A DNA stretch of 64,000 nucleotides from an uncultured Ferrovum sp. (GCA_903893215.1 CAITLJ010000082.1:1-64000); one strand, 5' to 3'; shown: positions 17,733 to 26,368, numbered from the stretch's first letter. Numbers and translations are program-made. The notes: generated by a model from the letters alone, not told the origin.

Positions 17733-18886
17733 CTGAGTGGCGCCCCGCCGTGGCGTGTGCCAGATGCGCGGTGCATGCAGCCAGGGGTGAGGTGTGGCAG
17801 GTCGAATGCCAGTCCGGCCTGGCGTCGCATGATGTCCATCGTGCCAAGCGGGTGCGGCAGTTGCGGTAGCCGCACGCCCCAATTGCGGTACATGGTGAAG
17901 GCACTGCTGACCAGACGTTCGGCGGAATCCCAGCGCGCAAAAGGCTGCGCCTGAAACTGTGCGCTTTGGATAGTCTGCCGTGCTGCGTCGGCAGGATGCT
18001 GTCCCTGCCGGCAGCAGCGTTGCAGCGCCTCATGCACAAAATCCCAATAATCGATTACCTGCTGCACATCGGCTGGTGTGGCCAACGGGCCATGGCCGGG
18101 CACGATCACCCGTGTTTTCAGGGTCAGCAGACGCTGCAGCGCGGATACCAGTCGTTCCACCGGCCCCGCCCACATGACCGGAGTGACACCGACGAACAGG
18201 ATGTCCCCTGCATAAGTCGCCTGTTCCCTGGGCACATGGACAATGCAGTCGCCATTGGTGTGACCCGGTCCAACTTCGATCAGGTGCAGGTCCAGTCCAT
18301 TGATCGAGAGGTGTTTGTCGCCGCAGAACGACTGGTTGGGCGGAGTCAGCTGCACGGTGCGGAAGTCATAGGGGCGCAACATCTGGTGCATGTACTGGCC
18401 AAATTCGGCAAGGCCACCCCACGGTACGTGACGCAGGAGTGGGCTGGCCAGTTGCAGGGCTTGCAGTGAGCGCGGTTTGAGGTGGTGAATCTGTTCTATG
18501 CAGGCGCTGGTGGCGATGATCGGGCGGTCGCCAAACAGCTGATTGCCCCAGCAGTGATCGCCGTCGGCATGCGTGTTGATGACCATGGCCACCGGGGACG
18601 CCTGCAGGATGGGAGCGGCATGGCCGAGCATCTCACGGGTGAAATCCAGATCCCAGCAGGTATCGATCAGGATGCTCTGGCCTCCGGCATCGATCAACCC
18701 AATGTTGGTCTCACCCCAGGAGCCGTTCGGCACCATCCAGGCATAAGCGCGCGGACTGAGCCGGTAAAGCCCTTCACGGAACCGGGCCGGTTCGGCAAAG
18801 CGCGTGCGGGTCCGCGGTGATCCGGCAAGCCAGGTACCGAGAGGATCGGCTGGAGGAAGGTCGTCTGGCATTGCGATCCGGTTCAT
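17729..18886 (-). CDS. MBL-fold hydrolase with HxDxDH-type metal motif
   Basis: A 385-residue metallo-beta-lactamase-fold protein. The metal motif reads THADGDHCWGNQL (H106, D108, D110, H111), with Asp where the standard motif has its second His. Other ligands are in GPGHTNGDCIVH, YAGDILFVG and PGHGPLA. The start at 18886 overlaps the thioesterase stop as ATGA. A second ATG at 18871 is possible. It belongs to the same locus as the first MBL gene (12861) but is only distantly similar. The substrate is unknown. Confidence 0.82.
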   Translation of the reverse strand: MNRIAMPDDLPPADPLGTWLAGSPRTRTRFAEPARFREGLYRLSPRAYAWMVPNGSWGETNIGLIDAGGQSILIDTCWDLDFTREMLGHAAPILQASPVAMVINTHADGDHCWGNQLFGDRPIIATSACIEQIHHLKPRSLQALQLASPLLRHVPWGGLAEFGQYMHQMLRPYDFRTVQLTPPNQSFCGDKHLSINGLDLHLIEVGPGHTNGDCIVHVPREQATYAGDILFVGVTPVMWAGPVERLVSALQRLLTLKTRVIVPGHGPLATPADVQQVIDYWDFVHEALQRCCRQGQHPADAARQTIQSAQFQAQPFARWDSAERLVSSAFTMYRNWGVRLPQLPHPLGTMDIMRRQAGLAFDLPHLTPGCMHRASGTRHGGAPLS

Positions 18887-19353
18887 GCTGCGCGGCTGGC
18901 CCCAGCGTGTTTGATGTTTACGGTGATGTCCGCCGTGAATACGAGTTGCTGCTGCGTGTCGGTCACCTTGACCGGTACGACGAAATTGCCATCGCCCGAC
19001 CAGTCCAGGTGGCTGACATCGGCACTGCCGGTCAGGTCGGTGGTCGCTTTCCTGAGATAAGCCACAGTCATGCCCACCGGAATCCAGCGCGCGCCCGGCG
19101 GGATCGATACTTCCGTGACCAGTCCCATCACGATTTCGGCAAGGTTGCACATCGCAATCGCATGTACCGTGTGGATATGGTTTTCCACCTTGCGGCGTTT
19201 TTTCATCGTCACGCGCGCATAGCCGGGCCGCAAATCCTCCGTCAAGGGCCGGATCGAGGCGAAGTAGGGCGCTGTGCGGCACACACCCCAGGTGAAGATC
19301 CGGCGGCCACCGGGAAAATCCTTGAGCTTGTTGTAGAGTTTGAGCGTTTGCAT
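18883..19353 (-). CDS. Hotdog-fold thioesterase-like protein (DUF4442)
   Basis: A 156-residue protein starting MQTLKLYNKLKDFPGGRRIF. The hotdog-fold core is visible as VENHIHTVHAIAMCNLAEIV, then PVGMTVAYLRKATTDLTG and VPVKVTDTQQQLVFTADITV. DUF4442 members are acyl-CoA thioesterase-like. It is translationally coupled to the downstream MBL gene, so the two may act on the same acyl thioester. An in-frame upstream extension to 19500 has no family similarity. Confidence 0.75.
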   Translation of the reverse strand: MQTLKLYNKLKDFPGGRRIFTWGVCRTAPYFASIRPLTEDLRPGYARVTMKKRRKVENHIHTVHAIAMCNLAEIVMGLVTEVSIPPGARWIPVGMTVAYLRKATTDLTGSADVSHLDWSGDGNFVVPVKVTDTQQQLVFTADITVNIKHAGASRAA

Positions 19354-19555
19354 GTCGTGAGATTCAGTTGGGTGCGGTTGCACACAGCATAAGCACAAGC
19401 GCACAGACCGGGCTACGCGCCCTTTGGCGTAATGACCAGACGGCAGGGGCGCTGCCACCGCAGCCAAGGTTTCCGCGACCGCCGCTGACCGGACAGACAA
19501 GCGCTTTTCCAGCGTGCCATCGTTTCGCTGCTTTTCTCATGGCAGGGGTTGAATG

Positions 19556-20317
19556 ATGAGCAGGCTCTACGAGCGACTGACCGGCGCCTTGCACGCGATC
19601 TACGATCGCCGGGTATTTGATCCGCCCATCCTGGATGCGCGACTGCGCTTTGCGGACCAGTCGCGGTTTGTTGCGGCGTGGGCAGAATTGCGCGACGAGG
19701 CGCTCAAGCTGGCTGAGGACCTGAGCCGTATTCCACGCTTTCACGAACTGATGGCCGAACAGGCGGACATTTCGGCGAACGATCAGCGGGACTGGCGCAT
19801 GTTCGTCTTGAAGGCGTATGGCGTGGACATCAAGTCCAACCAGGCGCGTTGTCCCTGTCTGGCTGCCCTGCTGCAGGAATGTCCCGAGGTGATTTCCGCC
19901 ACGCTGTCGTTTCTGGCACCCTACAAGCATATTCCGGAGCACCGTGGCCCGTTTCGCGGCGTGCTGCGCTTTTATCTGGGCTTGTCGGTGCCCTGTGACA
20001 AGAGGGGCAGGCCAGACACCGAACTGCTGATTGATGGCAGCAGCTTCCGTATCGGTGATGGTGAATGCCTGTTGTGGGACGACACCTATCCCCATGAAGT
20101 GCGTCATCACAGCGCCAGGCCGCGTGTCGCTCTGCTGCTGGATGTGCGACGGCGCAGCCTGCCGCCCGGCCTGACCCTGCTGTCAGGTGCGCTGATCAGA
20201 TTGGCAGGCTGGTCGGTGCGCTGGCGCCGCCTGGCCAGACACGATCCCTTTGCGCCAGTTCAGGCCACGTCGCGACGCGGCAACACCCAGTTTGGCCGGG
20301 CGAAGTGGCAGGTGTAG
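19556..20317 (+). CDS. Aspartyl/asparaginyl beta-hydroxylase-family dioxygenase
   Basis: A 253-residue 2-oxoglutarate/Fe(II) enzyme of the AspH/LpxO group. The iron-binding and co-substrate region is seen in [19 protein letters not shown] and [13 protein letters not shown]. Tandem ATGs at 19553 and 19556 follow GGCAGGGG. Family members hydroxylate protein Asp/Asn side chains or the secondary acyl chain of lipid A. The product ends 58 bases inside the convergent msrA gene. It may belong with the TonB/sulfotransferase locus, but this is inference. Confidence 0.82.
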   Translation: MSRLYERLTGALHAIYDRRVFDPPILDARLRFADQSRFVAAWAELRDEALKLAEDLSRIPRFHELMAEQADISANDQRDWRMFVLKAYGVDIKSNQARCPCLAALLQECPEVISATLSFLAPYKHIPEHRGPFRGVLRFYLGLSVPCDKRGRPDTELLIDGSSFRIGDGECLLWDDTYPHEVRHHSARPRVALLLDVRRRSLPPGLTLLSGALIRLAGWSVRWRRLARHDPFAPVQATSRRGNTQFGRAKWQV

Positions 20318-20766
20318 CCGCCTGGCGTGCGCTCCAGGTAATCCTGGTGTTCCGGTTCGGCTTGCCAGAAGTCACCCACCGGAACCACCTCGGTCACCAC
20401 CCGGCCTGGCCACAGACCCGAGGCATCCACATCCTTGATAGTGTCGATCGCTTCCAGATGCTGCGCTTCCGTCACATAGTAGATTGCCGAACGATATGAC
20501 AATCCGCGGTCGTTGCCCTGCCGGTTGGGGGTGGTCGGGTCGTGAATCTGGAAGAAGAACTCGAGCAGACGGCGAAAGCTCAACAGCGCTGGATCGAAGA
20601 TCACTTCGATGCCTTCGGCATGTGTGCCGTGATTGCGATAGGTGGCATTGGGTACGTCGCCACCGGTGTAGCCCACCCGGGTCGAGATCACGCCGGGCAT
20701 CCTGCGGATCAGGTCCTGCATGCCCCAGAAGCAGCCGCCGGCCAACACTGCGCGTTCGGTTGTCAT
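20260..20766 (-). CDS. msrA: Peptide-methionine (S)-S-oxide reductase MsrA
   Basis: A 168-residue MsrA starting at [15 protein letters not shown], with catalytic Cys12 in GCFWG. Typical blocks follow: [35 protein letters not shown] and YRSAIYY. It reduces the S-epimer of methionine sulfoxide using thioredoxin. It lies directly downstream of msrB (1-base gap), so the two epimer-specific enzymes are co-expressed. No signal peptide is seen. Confidence 0.95.
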   Translation of the reverse strand: MTTERAVLAGGCFWGMQDLIRRMPGVISTRVGYTGGDVPNATYRNHGTHAEGIEVIFDPALLSFRRLLEFFFQIHDPTTPNRQGNDRGLSYRSAIYYVTEAQHLEAIDTIKDVDASGLWPGRVVTEVVPVGDFWQAEPEHQDYLERTPGGYTCHFARPNWVLPRRDVA

Positions 20767-20767
20767 T

Positions 20768-21214
20768 TCACACCTCCTCAACCTGGTTCAGGTAGTCGCC
20801 ATAGCCCTGCGCTTGCATGTCGTTGCGGTGGATAAACCGCAGTGCTGCCGAATTGATGCAGTAGCGCAGGCCGCCGCGGTCCGGCGGTCCGTCGGGAAAT
20901 ACGTGGCCCAAATGGCTGTCGCCGTGCAAGGAGCGCACTTCGGTACGGATCATGCCATGGCTGATGTCGCGCAACTCGTTCACATAGGCCGGCTCGATCG
21001 GTTTGGTGAAGCTTGGCCAGCCGCAGCCCGATTCGAACTTGTCTGAGGACGCGAACAACGGCTCACCCGACACCACATCTACGTAGATGCCTGGCTCGTG
21101 GTTGTGCAGGTACTCGCCGGTGCCTGGCCGTTCAGTACCGCTGCGCTGGGTGACGTGGTGCTGCTCCGGCGTGAGGCTGGCCAGGGCAGCCGCGCTCTTG
21201 GTGTAGGTCTTCAT
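20768..21214 (-). CDS. msrB: Peptide-methionine (R)-S-oxide reductase MsrB
   Basis: A 148-residue MsrB with catalytic Cys119 ([12 protein letters not shown]) and Cys64 in [19 protein letters not shown] is also present. The structural zinc CxxC pairs of the common form are missing: the first pair position reads VDVVSG. This makes it a zinc-free subtype. It is first in a two-gene unit with msrA. Confidence 0.94.
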   Translation of the reverse strand: MKTYTKSAAALASLTPEQHHVTQRSGTERPGTGEYLHNHEPGIYVDVVSGEPLFASSDKFESGCGWPSFTKPIEPAYVNELRDISHGMIRTEVRSLHGDSHLGHVFPDGPPDRGGLRYCINSAALRFIHRNDMQAQGYGDYLNQVEEV

Positions 21215-21336
21215 GTGTCGGGCTCCTCATGGATGCGCTTTTGGATGGCAGGCAGGGGCGCAACAGATTCTGGCCTGAAGGGCCTGCGCATGCCACCCTT
21301 GGGACAAGCATTATCGACACAAGTTTTCGCTGGCGT

Positions 21337-21356
21337 CGGCGGGCGTTGGCCCGCCG
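21337..21356 (-). terminator. Hairpin directly after selA
   Basis: CGGCGGGC-GTTG-GCCCGCCG forms an 8-bp perfect stem that begins right after the selA stop codon. No uridine tract follows on the minus strand, so it is a weak or Rho-assisted terminator, or an RNA-stabilising hairpin. Confidence 0.45.
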
Positions 21357-22835
21357 TCAGTGCTTTGGCGTCCCCAGCCACAGGGGCAACTGCTGGACCA
21401 GCGCTGCCTCATCGACCAGACAGCGCAGGTCCAGATGCAGCGCGCCGTCGCGCACATAGCCCACCACGGGCATCGGCAGGGCGCGCAGGCGCTCCTGCAG
21501 ACGGTTGAGGCTGCTGCCGGCAGCGCGGCCGGCAGCCACGGGTGAAAGTCGCAGTCCGGCACTGGGCAACAGGTCGACCGGCAGCGCGCCGCTGCCGATC
21601 TGGCCCCACAGATCGATGGCCTGCACCCTGAATTGACTGATGACTGCCGCCGTCACCACCGGCAACAGGCGCTCGACCTGCGCGCGGATGTCCTCACGCG
21701 TCCGCGTAAGCAGGCGCAGGGTAGTCACCTGGGCGGCCAACTGCTCGGGATGACGGTACAGGCGCAGCACGGCCTCCAGTGCCGCCAGGGTGAGCTTGCC
21801 CACCCGCAGGCAGCGCTTGAGCGGATTCTTGCGGATTCGCGCCACCAGATCGCGCCGGCCGGCGATCAGGCCGCACTGCGGGCCGCCGAGCAGCTTGTCA
21901 CCGCTGAACAGCACCAGGTCGGCACCCTGCGCCAGCGTGGCCTGCACGGTGGGTTCCTTGGGCAGGCCAAATACCGACAGGTCGGTGAGCGTGCCGCTGC
22001 CCAGGTCGACCACGAAGGGCAGGTCATGCTGGTGGGCCAGGGTGGCCAGTTCTGGCTCCGGCACCACAGCGGTGAAGCCGCTGATGGCGTAGTTGCTCCA
22101 GTGCACCTTCATCAGCATGGCCGTGGCGGGGGTGATGGCGTCGGCAAAATCAGGCAGGTGGGTGCGGTTGGTGGTGCCCACTTCCACCAGCCGGGCGCCG
22201 GCCCGCTGCATGATGTCCGGGATGCGGAAGGCGCCACCAATTTCGACCAGTTCGCCGCGCGACACCACCACCTGTTTGCGCAATGCCAGGCTGTTCAGCG
22301 TGAGCAGCACGGCGGCGGCGTTGTTGTTGACCACGGTGCAGTCTTCCGCACCGGTCAGCTCGGTGATCCAGGGGCGGATCAGGTTGTCGCGGTCGCCGCG
22401 GCCGCCCTCATCCAGGTCGAATTCCAGGTTGACCGGACTGCGCATGGCCTGCAGCACCGCCTCGACCGCGGCTTCCGGTAGCAGGGACCGGCCCAGATTG
22501 GTGTGCAATACCGTGCCAGTCAGGTTGTGCACGGCGTGCAGGCGTGTGCGCGCCGCCTCCGCCAGGCGCAGGCCAATCTGGTTCAGCAGCAGCGTGGCGT
22601 CGGGCACGGTGACATTGGTCTGCGTGCCGTCGGCTGGCATGGCGGTCAGTTCGGCGCGCAAAGTGGCAAGGTGCTGGCGCACTGCGGTGGTCACGCTGCT
22701 GCGGCCATGCTGCGCGATCAGTGCCTGCGCATCCGGGTGGGTCAGCAGCCGTTCAACCTGGGGAATCTGTGCAAGCAGCGATTTCGACGTCTGCGATTTG
22801 GGTATCTGGGCTTTGGAAATCTGTGCTTTCGACAT
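21357..22835 (-). CDS. selA: L-seryl-tRNA(Sec) selenium transferase SelA
   Basis: A 492-residue PLP enzyme that converts Ser-tRNA(Sec) to Sec-tRNA(Sec). The PLP lysine is K314 in FSGDKLLGGPQCG. Other SelA blocks are NLTGTVLHTNLGRSLL, NNNAAAVLLTLNSLA, RGELVEIGGAFRIPDIM and EVGTTNRTHLPDFADA. The first ~20 residues are a degenerate repeat (SKAQISKAQIPKSQTSKS) not usual in the family, so translation may start lower. No selB or selC is adjacent, which is unusual because selA-selB are commonly paired. The formate dehydrogenase in this window is a cysteine form. Confidence 0.93.
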   Translation of the reverse strand: MSKAQISKAQIPKSQTSKSLLAQIPQVERLLTHPDAQALIAQHGRSSVTTAVRQHLATLRAELTAMPADGTQTNVTVPDATLLLNQIGLRLAEAARTRLHAVHNLTGTVLHTNLGRSLLPEAAVEAVLQAMRSPVNLEFDLDEGGRGDRDNLIRPWITELTGAEDCTVVNNNAAAVLLTLNSLALRKQVVVSRGELVEIGGAFRIPDIMQRAGARLVEVGTTNRTHLPDFADAITPATAMLMKVHWSNYAISGFTAVVPEPELATLAHQHDLPFVVDLGSGTLTDLSVFGLPKEPTVQATLAQGADLVLFSGDKLLGGPQCGLIAGRRDLVARIRKNPLKRCLRVGKLTLAALEAVLRLYRHPEQLAAQVTTLRLLTRTREDIRAQVERLLPVVTAAVISQFRVQAIDLWGQIGSGALPVDLLPSAGLRLSPVAAGRAAGSSLNRLQERLRALPMPVVGYVRDGALHLDLRCLVDEAALVQQLPLWLGTPKH

Positions 22836-23029
22836 TTACATTGACATCAAGTGACCGGGTGACAATCAGCAGGCAAAAATCCGCGGCCCAGCCAAGTCCT
22901 GGCAATGGCAGGAACTCAGCCCGACATCGCGCAGTCTGACACCTATATTCCTTGTCTTGCCAAACTTGTTGTCCCGACCTTTGCGGTACGACGTCCTTAC
23001 CCACGCGACTTTCCCGGTCGTCACTTCCC

Positions 23030-23794
23030 ATGAGCATTTCCGAAGAACGATCTTCTGCCACCAGCGGCTGGGCCTTGGTGACTGGCGGTGCCAGTCGCGG
23101 CGGCGCAGCCATGTGCCGCATGCTGCATGCACGCGGCATGTCGGTGGTGATCCACCATTCCCCGCGTTCGCTGGCAGCAGCGCAAGCCCTGCGCGATGCC
23201 TTGCTGACGCGACGGCCGGGTTCCGTGCGACTGTGGGAGGCCGATTTTCTTGCGACTGGGTTCGCGCTGCCGGATTGGCTGCCTACCCTGGGAATTACCG
23301 TGCTCGTGTGCAATGCCTCGCAGTACAAGCCGAGCAGGGTCGGCGACCTGCAGGCTTTTCGCGATGACTTCGAGGTGCACGTGGTGGCGCATGCCAGGAT
23401 ACTGGCTGCCCTGCAGCCCGATCCGCGTGCCTCGCTCGGCTACGCGCCGCTGTCTTCGGTGGTGGCCATTTCTGACATCGCTGTGGATCGCGCGCCGGTA
23501 GGACATATCGGTTACACCACCGCCAAGGGCGCACTGGAAACCATGGTGCTGGCGCTTGCCAACGACTGGGCACCGCACACGCGCTGCAATGTGGTGCAGG
23601 TGGGCACGCTGCCGTTTCCGGAAACCTGGACCGACGTGGTGCGCGCCGACAAGATCATGGCCTCGATCCCGCTGGCCCGGATCGGCACGTTCGAGGATCT
23701 GGCCGGCGCGGTGGTGTTCCTGGCGCTGGATGCGCGCTACATCACCGGCCAGAAGCTGGCCGTGGACGGTGGACGCAACCGGTTCCTGCTGTAA
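23030..23794 (+). CDS. SDR-family oxidoreductase, pteridine-reductase (FolM)-like
   Basis: A 254-residue short-chain dehydrogenase. The NADPH loop is TGGASRGGAAMC, with Arg in the glycine motif, and is followed by HHSPRSLAAAQAL. Both are marks of pteridine reductases. The catalytic Tyr and Lys are in GYTTAKGALETM. Known relatives reduce dihydrofolate or dihydromonapterin. In a cell that runs C1 units over folate, a spare pteridine reductase is plausible, but the substrate is inferred. ATG 23030 is used. The 195-base gap to divergent selA should hold both promoters. Confidence 0.78.
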   Translation: MSISEERSSATSGWALVTGGASRGGAAMCRMLHARGMSVVIHHSPRSLAAAQALRDALLTRRPGSVRLWEADFLATGFALPDWLPTLGITVLVCNASQYKPSRVGDLQAFRDDFEVHVVAHARILAALQPDPRASLGYAPLSSVVAISDIAVDRAPVGHIGYTTAKGALETMVLALANDWAPHTRCNVVQVGTLPFPETWTDVVRADKIMASIPLARIGTFEDLAGAVVFLALDARYITGQKLAVDGGRNRFLL

Positions 23795-23797
23795 AGC

Positions 23798-24175
23798 TCA
23801 TTTGCAGGGAAAGCGCTTTTCCAGGCCATTGATCAGCACCATTTCCATCGGCGTGGTGGTGGCTTCGTCGCCCTTCAGGTCGGTGGTCTCGGCCAAAATC
23901 ATGTCGGCCACGGCCTGTTCGCCTGGCAACTCCTCCATCTTCACGCAGAACAGCGGGGGCGCGTCTGGATGCGTGTCATGCAGGGCGGTGCCGTACCACA
24001 CCATGCCCTGAAAGGTGACGTACAGGTAAGCGTCCTGGGATTCGCGGTTGGCGGGGTCGGTGCGGCCGCTGCGATATTCACCCAAGGTCAGGGCGGCGCC
24101 GGGCAGGCTGGTGGTCATGCCGATGGCGCACAGCGCGGTCAGCAGCGTGGGACGGAGAAAAGTTGAAAGCGACAT
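23798..24175 (-). CDS. Small secreted protein, weakly Rap1a/Tai-like
   Basis: A 125-residue exported protein with a signal peptide (MSLSTFLRPTLLTALCAIGM, cut near LPGAA). The mature part has an aromatic block (DAYLYVTFQGMVWYGTAL) and two cysteines, in LFCVKMEELPGEQ and at the end (FPCK). The spacing is reminiscent of Rap1a/Tai-type small periplasmic proteins. That similarity is faint, and no function is claimed. Confidence 0.6.
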   Translation of the reverse strand: MSLSTFLRPTLLTALCAIGMTTSLPGAALTLGEYRSGRTDPANRESQDAYLYVTFQGMVWYGTALHDTHPDAPPLFCVKMEELPGEQAVADMILAETTDLKGDEATTTPMEMVLINGLEKRFPCK

Positions 24176-24308
24176 GCCAGGGGTCCTCGGTCGAAATGGA
24201 AGTGCATAATTCGCTGCGCGGAGCGGCGAACAGTGCAACTTGCGCATCGTGACATACTCTCATTTTCGTTGCCGCTCCCCTCCCTGACAAATCCTGACAA
24301 GACCAACC

Positions 24309-25388
24309 ATGAACCGATTCGTTGCCCTGATCCTTTTCGTTCCCCTTCTGTTGTCGGGTTTGCTGGCCCAGGCGGGCCCCTTGGCCTATGTGACCAATGA
24401 GCGCGCCGGCGTGTCGGTGATCGACCTTGACCAGTTCACCGTGCTGCGCACAATCGACACCGGCGGGGAAGGGCCGCGCGGCCTGGGCATTACCCCCGAC
24501 GGTCGTTTTCTGGTCACCGCCAACAAGGGGACCAGCGATATTTCGGTGATTGATACCGCCACCAATGCGGTGGTGCGTCGCATTCCGGTGGGCAAGAATG
24601 TGGAGTTCGTGCGCGTGCAGGGCGACCTCGCCTATGTGACTTATGAGCCGAGTGGCCCGGGAGCGCCCGATGAAGTACACAAGGGCGGCATGCCCGATGA
24701 AGCACACAAGGGCGGCAAGGACGCCAAGGATGACAAGGAAGATGACCTGGTGCCGGCCGAGATTGCGGTGGTCGACCTCAAGCTTGGCAAGGTACTGCGT
24801 TCGATGAAGTCGGGGCGTGAAACCGAAGGTATTGAATTTTCTCAGGACGGCAAGCAGATGCTGGTGGCCAACGAGGGCGAGAACACTGTCACGGTGTACG
24901 ATCGTGCCGCTGGTACCGTGCTGCGCAGGATTGATGTGACCGCGCAGGGCAGTCGTCCGCGCGGCATCAAGATCTCGCCGGACGGCAAGACCTACGCGAT
25001 CACACTGGAGTTTTCCGACAAGGTGTTGCTGGTCGATGCGGCCACGTTTGCAGTCACCAAAAGTGCTGCCACCAAGAAATCACCCTACGGCGTAAGTTTT
25101 GATTCGGATGGCAAGCGCCTGTTCGTTGCGGCCTCGCGCTCCAGCGTGATCCAGGTGTTTGATGCTGCGACGCTGGCCCTGCAGGGTGAAATTCCGGTGG
25201 GCGGGCGCTGCTGGCACTTTGCGTTTGCGCCGGACGGCAAGCATCTGGTGGCGGCCTGCGGCAAGTCCGACACCCTGGTGGTTGCCGATACCACCAGTCT
25301 GCAGGTCACCAAGACCCTGACTGGTGCCAAGGGGCCGTGGGGCATTGTGGTGTATCCCCGCACGCGCGGCAGCATCGACACACCCTGA
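24309..25388 (+). CDS. Periplasmic YVTN-type beta-propeller protein
   Basis: A 359-residue secreted seven-bladed propeller (signal peptide MNRFVALILFVPLLLSGLLA). Repeating blade phrases include GPLAYVTNERAGVSVIDLD, PRGLGITPDGRFLVTANKG, ISVIDTATNAVVRRIPVGK and PRGIKISPDGKTYAITLE. A charged, His-containing insertion sits at about residues 119-148. Such proteins often accompany periplasmic quinoprotein or cytochrome systems, but none is seen here. The function is unknown. Confidence 0.8.
   Translation: MNRFVALILFVPLLLSGLLAQAGPLAYVTNERAGVSVIDLDQFTVLRTIDTGGEGPRGLGITPDGRFLVTANKGTSDISVIDTATNAVVRRIPVGKNVEFVRVQGDLAYVTYEPSGPGAPDEVHKGGMPDEAHKGGKDAKDDKEDDLVPAEIAVVDLKLGKVLRSMKSGRETEGIEFSQDGKQMLVANEGENTVTVYDRAAGTVLRRIDVTAQGSRPRGIKISPDGKTYAITLEFSDKVLLVDAATFAVTKSAATKKSPYGVSFDSDGKRLFVAASRSSVIQVFDAATLALQGEIPVGGRCWHFAFAPDGKHLVAACGKSDTLVVADTTSLQVTKTLTGAKGPWGIVVYPRTRGSIDTP
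24666..24719 (+). repeat. 27-bp tandem duplication inside the propeller gene
   Basis: Two copies of a 27-base unit (24666-24692 and 24693-24719) with two differences encode PDEVHKGGM and PDEAHKGGK. They are followed by a Lys/Asp-rich run (DAKDDKEDD). This in-frame duplication lengthens a surface loop of the propeller. Confidence 0.8.
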
Positions 25389-25393
25389 ATTTT

Positions 25394-25410
25394 GCCGGGT
25401 GGCACCCGGC
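25394..25410. terminator. Hairpin between convergent genes
   Basis: GCCGGGT-GGC-ACCCGGC gives a 7-bp stem in the 62-base space between the propeller gene and the convergent dehydrogenase gene. There is no T-run on either side, so termination is only suggested by position. Confidence 0.35.
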
Positions 25411-25450
25411 GGGCGCGGTTTGCGTCTGTACGGGTTAACCCCACGGCAGG

Positions 25451-26368
25451 TCATTCGCTGGCCTTGATCCCTCCGGCGCTGTCCGCAATCCCCAGTTCAA
25501 GCGCGGTCCAGTCGCTCTCGCCGCGACCGTGGGCCATTGCCGTGGTCAGGCGTTGGCGCAGCAGGTCCACCAGTGGCATCGGCACCTGCACCTGCCCAGC
25601 GGCCTGGCTGACCAGGTTCATGTCCTTCAGCCCCAACCGGAGGCGGAAGCCAGCAGGTTGATAGCGTCGCTGTGCGATCTGCTGGCCATAATTCTGATAG
25701 ATCGGGCAGGCAAACAGCGTGCGGCCAAAGAACTCAGCGAAGGCTTGCCGCTCCACGCCGAATTTCTGCGCCATCAGCATGGCCTCGCCCATACTTTCCA
25801 CCGCCGCAAGGATCATGAAGTTGCCGGCCAGTTTCAGGGCGGCGGCGGCGGCGTGTTCCTCGCCCAGCGGCTGGATGCCTTGGCCGAGCAGGGCGAGCAC
25901 CGGTGCCACCCGCTGGCATGCTGCGGCCGGACCGGCCGACAGGATCCACAAGCGTTTTGCTGCTGCGGCGTCAGGCCGGCCAAATACAGGCGCGGCCACC
26001 AGATGTTCGCCGTGCCGCGCGTGTTCGGCTGCCAGCCAGCGCAGGGTATCCGGGCTCACCGTGCTGCATGACACATGTACGCCGCCAGCCCCGAGGTGGC
26101 CGATCAGGCCCTCTGGTCCGCTGCTGATGCTGCGCAGCGCGGCATCGTCGGCCACCATGCTGAGGACGATGCCGCCGCGCGTAACGGCAGCGGCCGGGCT
26201 GACGGCCAGCGTGGCACCGCGCGTCACCAGGTCGGCGGCCTTGGTGGTGTCGCGGTTCCAGATGGTCAGGCCGGCCGGGTGGTCGAGCAGATGGCCGGCC
26301 ATCGGCAGGCCCATGGCGCCGAGGCCAATGAAAGCCAGGCGGGATTCGGAGAGGTTGGGGAAATTCAT
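25451..26368 (-). CDS. NAD(P)-dependent beta-hydroxyacid dehydrogenase-family oxidoreductase
   Basis: A 305-residue protein of the 3-hydroxyisobutyrate/6-phosphogluconate dehydrogenase superfamily. It has the Rossmann motif FIGLGAMGLPMAGHLL and the catalytic-Lys region KLAGNFMILAAVESMGEAM. The substrate-binding segment reads APVFGRPDAAAA where classical members have DAPVSGG, so the substrate differs from hydroxyisobutyrate. Its start overlaps the end of the regulator gene (ATGA), so it is co-translated with the putative formate-dehydrogenase regulator. Confidence 0.82.
   Translation of the reverse strand: MNFPNLSESRLAFIGLGAMGLPMAGHLLDHPAGLTIWNRDTTKAADLVTRGATLAVSPAAAVTRGGIVLSMVADDAALRSISSGPEGLIGHLGAGGVHVSCSTVSPDTLRWLAAEHARHGEHLVAAPVFGRPDAAAAKRLWILSAGPAAACQRVAPVLALLGQGIQPLGEEHAAAAALKLAGNFMILAAVESMGEAMLMAQKFGVERQAFAEFFGRTLFACPIYQNYGQQIAQRRYQPAGFRLRLGLKDMNLVSQAAGQVQVPMPLVDLLRQRLTTAMAHGRGESDWTALELGIADSAGGIKASE

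Noticed and set aside
21215-21356. selC (tRNA-Sec) next to selA
   Set aside because: The 142-base gap has no 8-bp acceptor stem or long variable arm with a TCA anticodon. Only the terminator-like hairpin is present.
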